Shown in pieces: positions 11,675-22,600 of a DNA stretch of 64,000 nucleotides. This DNA is from Lasiosphaeria ovina (Eukaryota > Ascomycota > Sordariomycetes > Sordariales > Lasiosphaeriaceae): positions 6,014,001 through 6,078,000 of the forward strand of contig JAULSN010000001.1 of NCBI GenBank assembly GCA_033439765.1, read 5' to 3'. The translations under genes were made by a program, and so were the position numbers. How positions within the stretch are numbered: the first letter of the stretch is position 1; each line of letters begins with the position of its first letter. The notes beneath the pieces were generated by a model that was not told the origin of the DNA, did no database searches, and worked only from the letters and a program-made list of their open reading frames with translations.

Positions 11675-13026
11675 GTCCTGTCTCTAAAGGGCTCCGGGCT
11701 ACTCTCTAACCTACGTATGTCTGGACTGGATTCAGACATGCTTCTGCAAAAATCTTCTGGTTAACGATTGATGCCGAAATCTCTCCTGTCTCTGCTGGGC
11801 TCTGACGGGAACAGAGTATATATAACGTACATACATAGATGAGAAAAGACTTATGAGCCTAATTTTTCTTACTGTCTTTTTTTTTTGGCTGGCTCAAAAG
11901 AAACGGGAAGCAAAAAAGCTCTTCAACTGGGAGGCAAGATCTCTGGGGCATATTCTTTCCTTTGTCGTGGTGTGGTCTTGGAAATGTTTTCGTCTCTCAC
12001 GGTCATGGGCATTGCAAATAGCAGGGCACGGGGGATACCTGGGGGTGGAAATGATGTGGTTTATTGCTAGATAGTACTAGTTGTGGGCACTACGGCCCTG
12101 GCCTGATCCTACTTAATACAAACTACCTACTTACATTACTGCCTCTCAGGCCTTGCTTTGGTAACATTCTGAAGTGAAGTGGAGTGAGAGCAGGAGAGCA
12201 GGAGAGCAGGGAGGTATAGTTGGCTGGCAGACTTGCTTCGTACCTACAAACCTTGGGTGGAAACTCGAAGTTGTTTTAACTTTCCCGGGATATTGAGCCG
12301 TGTTGAGAAGTGGTTTTTTCTCTATTTGGCAGACACAAGTTCCAAACACACACATAAACCCCCTTGTTCCTGTCACATCGTTGCTTTAAATTGTGTTCAT
12401 TTAGGGTGTGCGTGGTGATGGATGTAAGCCATTGATGATAAATCTAACAGTGGAAGTCGCTCCTATAGTAGACGGAAGAGAATATTATTGCTTTAACCAC
12501 ACACTTTAATCATTCGGATTAGGTATCAATCGCTGCGAAGGCGCTATAGCATTTCACATTTTGGTAAAAGAAATAGAATGGGGGAAAAGAAAAATGAAGA
12601 AAGCCAATAAACGAAAAGAGGGGAATAAGCACGATAAAAGCAACAGTCGATTCGTCAATTCAACAGTCAATGATGTATGTATTGCGGCGATAGAAGCGAA
12701 GAGGATAAGAACCGATCCACAGTCCACATTATGAGAAGCCCCGTGTGCGTGCGTGCTCTATGCGTTCCCCATCCTCGGTGATATTCTCCCCGCCGCCTAT
12801 TGGTCGACCGTCTCAAGAGAAAGAAGAGAAGAAGAAGAATAATAATAATAAAAAAGAGAAAAAAAACAATGCATACCACTCTTTCTTTCCCCAAAGTTAT
12901 AGTTACGGGCGAGTGGGTGGTGGTGCCTCTTTTCTATATACATGGTTTCCTTTACACGCTCGCTCGCCCTTTACATACATATATGAATATATACATGGAT
13001 ACATAGGATGTCATGGTAGGGCTTTT
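11675..13026. other. Intergenic region between convergent genes (3' UTRs)
   Basis: It separates the stop codons of two convergent genes and holds no supportable gene. It is AT-richer than the rest of the window. A purine-rich stretch at about 12812-12868 carries AAT/AAG microrepeats. Poly(A)-signal-like sequences and TTTT tracts occur, but cleavage sites cannot be placed. Confidence 0.5.
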
Positions 13027-14471
13027 CTATTCGGGCTTGGGCGCAAAGCCCAGCTTGAGGTCGCCGCCGTGGAAGACAGTGAACTGGGCCTTGAGGAAGA
13101 TGTCGCCGTAGATGGCAAAGGGGAAGCCCTCGCCGCTCTGAACGCCGCCGTAGCAGAGTGTGGCCGTGTCGAACGAGTCGGTGTCGGCGGGGGCGAAGTT
13201 GATGAGCTCGCCGGGGACGACGGCCTTGTAGGTGCCAATGTTGAGGTTCAGGTCCGGTAGCTTCTCAGTGCACGAGAAGACATAGCCGCCGATCTGCGCG
13301 TTGTTCTGCGCGCTGGGCACCTCGGCGTAGTACGCCGACGTGATGGCGTCGGGCAGCATCAGCAGCGTCGTGCCCGTGTCGGCGATGGCCTCGTGTGGCA
13401 CCGCCACGGAGGCGCCCGTGCCCACCGAATATCCGTCGGCCGCAAACTGCCAAAAGCCGTTGGTCGTGTTCACGTCGACAAACGAGACGGAGCCAGTGAA
13501 CTCAGTGGGATCGATAAAGCCAAAGTTGTAGTTGCCCGCTGTTTCCCGCGTTAGCATGGAAGACTTTAATAACCCATTGTCATACGGGGTTTTGGAATTC
13601 TCTCCCTCTTACCCTCGGCTTTTTTGAGGTTGGCTGTGAACAGAGGCATGGCCAAATTCTCCATGGCGTTGGCGAAGAAAGTCTTTTGCTTGGTCGGGCT
13701 GACCTGGTTGATGGTGTCAAAGGCGAGGCCAAGGAGGCCCGATGACGCAGTATCGTTGGTGAAGGAGCCCGACACTTTGGTGGCGGACTCGACCGCCTGT
13801 GTGTCTACTGTCACGCCGCCGACTGTGACGGTGTCCATGTAGACGTTGCCAGAAGAGCCACTGCCGTCTCCATAGCGAATGCTCCAGACACTTCCCTCGA
13901 GTAACCTTGAAGTCGTGCTCTTGGCCATGTCATAGAGCTTCTGACCGCTCTGCTGGGCGGCCGGGGTCTCGGTGCTGAACACCCACAGATCAGAGGACCC
14001 AGTATCAAAGTTGAGCATCAAGGTCTGGGGAGGCGTGCCGATCTGGACAGGAGCCAGGTATTCGACGTCGAACAGTTGGGGTGTAGCAGAAACCTCTCCT
14101 TGACTGTCGTCATCCAAGGTTTGGTTTCCGCCATTCATAGTCCCATTTCTATAGGTTCCTGCTCCTGCACCCGAACCGCCGGCCTTTTTCGGTTTGAGGC
14201 CCAGCTCGATGAGGAGGGCGTCGAGCAGCTCAAGCAGCTCTGGTGGAAAGTCGAGGCCGAACTTGGCGTAGACCTTTGCGAGAGCCCTGGGGCCTTTGCC
14301 CAGCTGCTTGAATCTGGAATTGTGGACCTGGGAGAGGGTGAATGTCGAGCCTCCAAGCGTTGAGATCTCGAAGTCCTTGGGGCGGACCTCAACGACGCGC
14401 GGGGCGCCAAAGACCAGACCTGCTGAGAAGAGAAGAGAAGCCGCGGCAGCGGCGTGGGTGAAGAATTTCAT
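13027..14471 (-). CDS. Secreted pepsin-like aspartyl protease (family A1)
   Basis: Model on the minus strand: exon 1 14471-13613, intron 13612-13539 (GTAAGA to CAG, branch GCTAAC), exon 2 13538-13027; 456 aa. An N-terminal signal peptide with a hydrophobic core (about 1-22) is followed by a propeptide and the two-lobed protease. The first catalytic aspartate is in FDTGSSDLW (D156) and the second in [12 protein letters not shown] (D340). [10 protein letters not shown] supplies the flap-type turn. The mature length and spacing fit penicillopepsin/endothiapepsin-type secreted acid proteases. Two N-glycosylation sequons (NGT, NQT) lie in the pro-region. The propeptide carries an unusual leucine-rich helix ([17 protein letters not shown]). 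By family, it cleaves proteins extracellularly or in the vacuole at acid pH. There is no sign of a broken frame. Confidence 0.93.
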
Positions 14472-17400
14472 GGCAGACAGCTAGGGGAGCTAGACAGCCA
14501 CCGATGGACGAGAGGAGGATGAAAAAAAAGAAAAAAAAAGGAGCGTGGTGGTGAAAGAAATACCTATCTACTATGCAAGAAAGGTAGGTAGGTCAAGAGA
14601 GTCAAGAGAGAGCGAGAGAACACCGCCAAGACTGGCTGGCCGGCGATTAAGGAGGGGCAGAAGCACAATATCACACGAGCAAAAACGGCAAACGAAAGAT
14701 GAGATGGCAATGAAAATCAGCAGAGGAACAAACAGGAAGATAAAGCGACGATGCCCATGCTAGAGGCAGGGTAGGGAACGAACGGGGCCCGCCGTATAGT
14801 GGATCTGGGGCGGACCGATGAAGTTGTCAAACAAGCTTTCGCCAACTGATCGCCATCGCCGGCTCTTTCATGCATTGCCATTGTCGACGGGGGTAGAGAG
14901 GGAGAGGAGGGGGTCTGTTTCAAGGTGATAGATCTGCTCGCGGGCCTATCACAACACGCAATCAAGACGAGACGGCATACTTTCGGTTTGAAAGCGCTAG
15001 GGAAATATGGCTGGGTCTGGGTATGGGCCGCCACCCTAGATGCAGATGGCCGGGGGGGGCCTTCCACACGCACGCACTGTTTTCGGCCGACCATTGTACG
15101 GGCTGTATGTACGCGGAAGGAAGGTGCTGTTCGTACTGTATGTATGTAGCCTGCCTGCCCCTGGGGGAGATTCGGGACCACAGACAAGACAAGGGGTATA
15201 CATACAGTACGACGCCGGTTTTGATTTGCCCGTGACGGCATTGTAAACGGCCCCGACTTCGCCAAGACTCGAGACACGAAAGGCGACGATCGTCAATGGC
15301 CCGGAATCCTCTCTCTTTACAGCGCTGGGTGTACACTACTGTACTGTGCGTGGTGGCGCGATATCGAGTGGAACCGAGTGGGTTCCAGGGACGGAGTAAA
15401 GTCTAGAGCTAGGGGTTGGCCAGGTGGGAGCCGGAATCGAGGATTCTGTGGTGAATTGCGGTCGCTCTTCATCGCAGTTGTGGAATTGATGCCTGCAAAC
15501 AAGAGCCAGCTTGGCAGTGATGGGCTCCTCTCACTGGTGACGGCACTGGCTGGGCTTACAGCGACAAACGCTCCCAGCCGTTGGGGCGCCCGCCTAGACT
15601 TTCCCGCTTGGCCGTCGCGCCAATCGACTCCAAACCCGACACAGAAGCTTGCCAACCTGAAACAGCTAATTGCGAACAAGCTCCTCAGCTGCTTCTTGCG
15701 GCCTTGCCATGACAACGGCCGCTTGGCGGCTCCGCAAATGATGCACCTCTCAATTACAGACTGCCGCGTCTACCGAGAGGCCTCACTACACTATGTACGT
15801 ATTGGGCAGTGGGCGACTACAGTACGTACGTACTATGCAGTCGTATTCTTCGAGATGCTGCCGCCGCTGGGAATTCGAGTTTGCATGTCAAGGGCCCATT
15901 GAGCAAGTTGATTTCATGTGCCGTCTGTGCGTGTCAGTGTGTCTCTCCACGGCTGCCATGCGGGCACATGGCGGAAACCGCCCCGGCAATTGAGCCGAGC
16001 AGGCGGGAAACAAGTCTGTGTGAGCCTCTGCGCCTCTCTGGCTAGGCTGGTTCGGGAAGCACGGTGCAACACACAGCAACGCACGCCTGTGGGCAGATCG
16101 TGGCAGATCAGGGGCGCCGCGAGTTCAAGCCACCCGCGGACGGCGGGGTGCAGACGGAAAACACTGCAGTTCGCGAAAAGGGGGAAGAGTGACCAATCAG
16201 TGTGCTGCAGGGTCCATATACTACAGACTTGGTCGGCACGCTGTTGCAGAGGAGCATGTATAGTCATGACGCTCTCTTGGTGCAGGTCATGACACTTTTT
16301 AATGACGGAGGAAATGCTCGCTCAATATCGAGGGTGGCGACGGTTAGGGATAAGTTGGTCCTTTCAGGCAGTGCGTCACCGCGAATGATCCTCTGTCGGG
16401 CTTCCGTGCCGAGCGAACTTGTCAACAACAAACTCGGCGATCAGAAACGTCGGAACGAATCTATGTAGGTAGTACCTCCCTACGGTGTAACGACGGGCAA
16501 TTTTGGAAGCAAACTTGATCTGATGGACGAAAATCTGTAAGCGCTAGTAGTACCTTCCTTGCCTTGGTAGAACATTGCAAGAAAGTGGCGCCATCCACAA
16601 AGACTCAGTCCCTCCTTCCTTGCACTGTAGAGACGATGTTCAAAGCCAGCCTTTGGCACTGGCGTGTAGACGGGCCATGGCAATGTGATCTGAACCCCGT
16701 ACCAGAAAGGACGAACCAAATAGCTTCCTCTCAAGTGAAAGACAACGGTGGCCAGACATATACCTCCCTCTTAGAACCTGCGAAGCCACCGCAAGCCATC
16801 TGCCCGTAATTTGCGACGACAAATCTCAGTATTACCTATCGGAGACAAGTTCCAACTATGTGTGCATACCTAAGGTAGGTAAGGGTAAGGTAGTTAACTC
16901 GCTAGTCTACCTACCTTGGCTTTGTCGGGACGGACCGAGGGTCAGAAAACTAGCAGATATGGCAACTGATCGAACAAACAAAAACATGAAGAGGCGAATT
17001 TGTTATCTCCTTGGATACAAATGGAATTCCAATAGTAGCAGTACCAAAACAATTAAAAGGCACTAGACTACATTTACCCCTTTTAAAAGGGGCAGCTTTC
17101 GGATTACAGCTGGAGCCAGCTGTCAGTCTATGTCTGCCAGCTGAATTTGCGGTTGCATCAAGCGCCGAGTCGCCGAACATTACCAAGCAAGCCGTCTAAC
17201 GTTTGCCTCTCGTCAGTGGCCGTCTGCCACTGAATACCTTACCGCCTTGACACTTAGGTAGCCTTCGCCCGGCGTGGACGGCGACGGGGCAAGGCAAGGC
17301 AAAAAGACATGACGTGGCTGCCTGCCTGACACGCAATTCTGGCCTTTAGCATCACGCCGTTGCAGCTACAGTTAACAAGTATACTGTAGCTACTGACAAT

Positions 17401-17681
17401 GATATGGAATTTGGATTAGGTTGGTTTCTGGACGGTTCCTTCTGTGAATTCCAAACCCAACCCATTTTATATTGCGCAGCGCCCCGCCTTTAAGCTTCAA
17501 CCTAGCCTTCCGGCTTCACCTATTCCGAACTTTGCCGGCGACGCATTTCCACCCTCTTCTACTTGCACCTTTCCACGTTTTCTTCACTGAAAAAAAATTC
17601 TAAGAGAGGCAGCAACAAGACCTGGGCGCTTCCGCATGCGCAGAAAGAAAGAAAAAAGAAAGACAAAAGCCATCACCCAAA
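14472..17681. other. 3.2-kb divergent intergenic region
   Basis: The region lies between the divergently transcribed protease and WSS1 genes. Open frames up to 186 codons are present, but none has recognisable motifs or plausible splice partners. It contains GTAC-rich palindromic clusters (15095-15330, 15790-15840), TAGGTAGGT-type motifs (about 14583-14593, 16464-16475, 16868-16918) and the STRE-like palindrome at 17077-17092. The AT-rich stretch at 16950-17200 could be a decayed fragment of something older, but nothing identifiable remains. Confidence 0.5.
17077..17092. promoter_or_regulatory. Palindromic double STRE-like element
   Basis: A perfect 16-bp palindrome, CCCCTTTTAAAAGGGG, contains CCCCT and AGGGG back to back. 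CCCCT/AGGGG is the fungal stress-response element bound by Msn2/4-type zinc fingers. It lies about 590 bp upstream of the WSS1-type ATG. A role in stress induction of that gene is an inference. Confidence 0.4.
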
Positions 17682-19056
17682 ATGTCTGGCCACGACCCGC
17701 TCGTGCTCTCCTTCTCCCACATGAAGGGCTTCGGCCGTGAGAAGGAGGCGCTGCACACACTCAAAAAGATCGCGTCGCTGGTGAAGCCCATCATGCGCGC
17801 TCGGGGCTGGAAGGTCGGCGAGCTGGCCGAGTTCTATCCCGACGAGCACAACCTGCTCGGTGAGTGTGTCTGTCTCTATCATCTTCTGAGTTAATAGCCA
17901 ACACCATCCAGGCCTCAACGTGAATCGCGGCCAGCGGATCCTGCTGCGGCTGCGCTACGCCGGCGACCGCACGCAGTTTCTCCCGTTCGAGCAGGTGGTG
18001 GACACGATGCTGCACGAGCTGTCGCACATTGTGCACGGCCCGCACGACCAAAAGTTCCACGCCCTCTGGAACCAGCTGCGCGACGAGCACGAGGGCCTGG
18101 CCCTCAAGGGCTACACGGGCGAGGGCTTCCTGTCCGACGGCCACCGCCTCGGCGGCAGCACCCGCCGCGTGCCCATGCACGAGGCCCGCCGCCTGGCCCG
18201 CGCCGCCGCCGAGAAGCGCGCCACCCTCTCAACCGGCTCGGGCCGGAGGTTGGGCGGCGCCGCCCCGCGCCCTGGTGAAGACATCCGCCGCGTCATCGCC
18301 GGCGCTATCGAGCGGCGCAACCAGACGTCGCTGCAGGGCTGCGGCAACACCAAGCACAGCGAGCGCGAGATCCGCGACCTGTCTAACACGGCTACGCGCA
18401 ACAGCTTCAAGACGCAGGCCGACGAGGACGCCGCCAACGACGCCGCCATCGCCCAGGCTCTGTGGGAGCTCGTCCAGGAGGACGAGAAGGTCCGCTACGG
18501 CGCCGCCTACATCCCCCCCAGCGCCGAGCACCCCGCCGGGAGCAGCCAACAAGCCGACGCCGGCTACGGCTTCGAGAGCAGCGGCGCCTTGTCACCGCCG
18601 CCGCCCATCCCCACCGCAACAAAACCGGACCTGCCACCACCACCACCACCACCACCACCACCGCCACTCGACTACGAGGAATGGCAAGACCAAGGGAACG
18701 AAGCAGCGGCCCTCGCAAGATTCTGGGCCTGCGACGTCTGCACGCTGCACAACGCCGCTGACCAGACAGCCTGCGACGCCTGCGAGACGCCGCGGGAGCC
18801 GACAAACCCGACAGAGCGGACCGTGATCGACCTGACGACGAGCCCGCCGCCGAAACCATCATCCTCATCCTCAAACCCTAGGAGGCGGCAAACCGGGAGT
18901 GGTGGTGATAGTCGCGCCGCGAGACTCCCGCCGCCGCCGCCGCCAGCACCGGTAGCTGTCGCGGCGACGTGGCAGTGTTCGTTCTGTGGCAACGTCATGG
19001 AGCGGCAGTGGTGGACCTGCAACGTGTGCGGGCGGATGAAGGACAGTTCCAAGTGA
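17682..19056 (+). CDS. WSS1: WSS1-type DNA-protein crosslink metalloprotease (WLM domain, two RanBP2 zinc fingers)
   Basis: Model: exon 1 17682-17859, intron 17860-17911 (52 bp), exon 2 17912-19056; 440 aa. The N-terminal WLM domain carries the zinc metalloprotease motif HELSHIVHGPHD. A basic helix next to it fits the Cdc48-binding VIM consensus RX5AAX2R exactly (R152 to R162). The middle is disordered with a run of about eleven prolines. Two RanBP2-type zinc fingers follow, with C-x2-C pairs in WACDVCTLHN...CDAC and WQCSFCGNV...CNVC. Between them TVIDLTTS looks like a SUMO-interacting motif. By family, Wss1 degrades proteins crosslinked to DNA and cooperates with SUMO and Cdc48/p97. The gene is divergent from the aspartyl protease and convergent with the ABC transporter. 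The Neurospora-type zinc-finger extension is longer than in budding yeast Wss1. Confidence 0.93.
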
Positions 19057-19671
19057 CGATGGATGGGCAATCAAGGTGTGTGTAGTTGGTCAATGGGGAT
19101 GGGGGCCAGTTTCGGTGGGTTACGGGGACCGGGGTGTTTTTTTCTTCTTATTTTATTTTAAAGAGGGGTCTTTTTGATTTATTTATTCTGGCACGGTTGG
19201 TATGTCGGTCTAGGGGTGGCGCATGAAATGGAATGGAAAGAGGGAACCTGGGATTTTGGCTTTCGATGATACCCCGGGCGGAATTTATGTTATTGTTACG
19301 ACTCATACTACTACTACGTACTCTTGCAGCTGGTGTTTCTGCTGCGGCTGATGCTACTGATGATGACGATGATGACGACGATGAAGGTAGGGCTACATTA
19401 GTGCTTCACAAGGTTTTCCTGGCCTATTTAATTTGCGTCTCGCCGACTAATTGAAAGGAAGCTTGTTCCCAGGGGAAAAGGGGTATAGCCTCGCTCAGTC
19501 CTTCACACGACTTTCAAGAACAGCCCAGAAATGGTTGCTTGACATACAACTGCGTGTATCCACATTGAAACAGCAAGTTGTTGTTACATACACTACCAAA
19601 CCTCGTGAATGCCTTTACGGATATGTCTTCCCTTCCCTATCTTGACCAGTTGGCAACAATACCTAGCAAAG
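19057..19671. other. Intergenic region between convergent genes
   Basis: It holds the 3' ends of WSS1 and the ABC transporter, with T-rich and ATG/GATGAC-rich simple sequence (about 19350-19390). No gene is supported. Confidence 0.5.
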
Positions 19672-22600
19672 CTAGCCATGCACCGGCGCCGCGACGACGC
19701 TCTCGACGCGGCCGTCCTTCATGTACACGACGACATCGCGGCCGGGGCGCATGCGCGCGGCGAAGGCGCCCAGGCGGTGCGTCACCATGACGACGGTGAG
19801 GCCGCGGCTGACGAACTCGTCGCGCACCACGTCGTACATGGCGGCCTCAGTGGCGGCGTCGACCGACGACGTCGCCTCGTCGAGCAGCACGATGTGTTTG
19901 CTTGCCGATGACGAGGAGCTGCTGCTGCTGCTGCTGCGGCTTTGCGCCACGCCGCGCGCGAGCGCCAGCAGCTGCGCCTGCCCGCCCGACAGCGCCGGGA
20001 GCGACGCCAGCGGCGTGTCCAGCACCGCACTGTGCTTCTGGTGCTGCTGGCGCTGGGCGGCGAGAAGCGAGACGCGGGCGGCGTCGCCGTTGACGTGTGC
20101 GTTTTCAGTGGTGGAGTCCTGGGGTTCGGTCTCGGCGGAGGCGAAATGCTGCCACAGGCTGACTTTGTCGAGAATGCCGACGAGCTCGCCGTCGGCCAGC
20201 GTGCCGGACGGGTCGAGGTTGAAGCGCAGCGCGGCCTGGAACAGGAAGAAGGCGTCCTGCGCGATGGTGACGAAACAGCGCTGCCGCACCGTCGCGCACG
20301 GCACGCGGCTAATGTCGACTCCGTCGACAGTCACCTTGCCAGACTGCGTCTCGAGCAGCCCCAGGAGCGAGAGCAGAAGCGAGCTCTTTCCGCTGTCGGT
20401 GGTTATTCCACAGAGGGGCCAAGGTAAGCAAGTGCGCGCGAGGTAGAGCCAGGAGACTAGATATGAGACGGGGGACATAGGGGTCAAGCAGAATGTTCGG
20501 CACGCACCTCCCTGTCCGGCCGCAAACGACAACCGTCTGGCCAGGGGCAATATCTAGAGTCACGTCTCTAAAGGCCAGCGCCTTGTCGCTGTTTCCCACA
20601 TTGATTGTCAGCTTGTGAGCCTTCTGAGACGCCAAGGCCAGTCACGTCTTGACACTCACTTGTAAGACGCCGAAAGATTCTCAATCTCGAGGTGGCCTGT
20701 CGATGGCCACGCCTTCGCCACGACCTCGGCCTCGTCAGAAACAACACGATCCTCGTGCGGCGTGTCCCTCTCGACGGTCCGCAGCCGCGCGACGGCGCCG
20801 AGAGAGACCTCGAGATCCGTCCACGACCGGATGAGGCCGGTAAGAGCGGCATTTGCCTGCAGAACAACCGTAAGCGCCACACCGATTTTGCCGCCAGCAC
20901 CGCCACCGCCCGCGGTCGTTGTGTCATGCAAGGCGACGGACAGGGCGACGATGCTGACGGCCAGGCCTGCCACAAGCAGGTCGAGCACCACGTTGAGCCA
21001 TCGGTGCAGGCACATGAGGAGATACCAGGGCCGGCGGCTGAGATCGAGGTTGTGCGAGGCCTCGTTCGCCATGTTGCGCTGCCAGCCGAATGCTCGGATT
21101 GTTTCGACTCCTCTGGACTGCGAGGGGGGGTTAGGGTCAGTTCATCGTACAAACACGACATCGTCAAAAATGGGGGGGGGGGCTTTGGAACATACCGTAT
21201 CTAGCAGAGTGGTAAACACGGCCGACCGGGACTCGAGCTCGAGCAGGCGCAGCTGCCGCGTCGTGCGGAGGTAGAACTTCTGCACAATGTAGACGACGGC
21301 AGCACAGAGCGGCAGGGTGACGCCCATGATGGGCTGCACGGCAAAGATCAGTGACGCCTGCATGCCGAGTCTGAAGACCTCTGTTTCCTCGTAAGCATTG
21401 GAGAGCAAAGTATTCCACCACGGTGTCTAGAACTAGCACTCACGGACTCCCAGGGTCGATACGGCCATGGCGAGCCGCTTGTCCACCAGCTGGATATCCT
21501 GGCTGAAACTGCGGTTCTGGTGAGCGGCCCGCGCAACAAAATGGAAGCACGAACCCGCGCTGGACGTACTGGTTCAATATAGTGCCAGTGTCGGTGGCGG
21601 AGAAGTAGGAAAGGGGGGCTCTAGGGCACATCGTCCCGCTTAGCATCACGCCAAATCTGCCGGGCAACAAACACGCATACATACCGCAGAACCGTCTCTA
21701 CTAAACGCTTGTGCAGGGAAAGTCCTGATATCGGGGCAATCCGCTCCACCCTAAACCTGTGCCGATATCAGCTCACAATGGCCGTTAGAGGGAGCTTTCG
21801 AGTGAAGCTAAGCGGCCCAGTATAGACATACCACATGATGCCGTTGGTCGAGACCCAGGCCATAATGTACAGCAGCGCATACCCGACCACGTAGAAGGTG
21901 GTATGGCTCCCGGCAGCGTCGGTCCACCACTTCATCCAGTACTGCGGAAACGTGATGAAGAACGAGTACCACGCCGCACAGGCAACCATCATTGCCACGT
22001 TCGCCACACCAGCGCTCGCAAAGTAGTACCCTAGTCGTTGACACACTTGATCAGTTCCCGCAATCTCTATGTATGTGTGTGTGGCCGGCGGGTAACTGTG
22101 AACAGGCAGAGCATACCGTAGAGAGATAGATCTCCCGTGGCCCGATTTGTTTCTGCCGACGTCTGCGTCGCCGTCTTAGAAGACCCTGTCACCTTCTCCT
22201 CGACTGTCGTAGCCTTGTCGGAGTCGTCGCCAGGGGCGCGCTGCTCGTCGTCTGCATGGTGGATGATCTTGGCAATCAGCTGGTCCTTTGCCTTGAGCTG
22301 GCTCCAGTGGCCCTGCTCTTTGATGCGCCCATCCAGCACGATGACATGGTCGGCGAGTTCGAAATGGTGTGCTACGGCAATGCTGTCAGCGCAGATTTGG
22401 GCCAGACCGACACATTCTGGGCTATGTGGACATACTGGAATTGGTAATCCAGAAGACGGTCGTCCCCAAGCGCCGGAACAGGCCCTCTGGCCCGAGCAAG
22501 TTTTTCACGACAAGCTCCTCGGTATTGCCGTCCAATGCACTGAAGGGGTCGTCGAGGATTGCCACGTCGCAGCGCTGAAAGACGGCGCGGGCGAGAGCCT

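Noticed and set aside
16950..17200. Possible transposon or gene relic
   Set aside because: Open frames of about 60-78 codons on both strands show no known motif, terminal repeats or target duplication.
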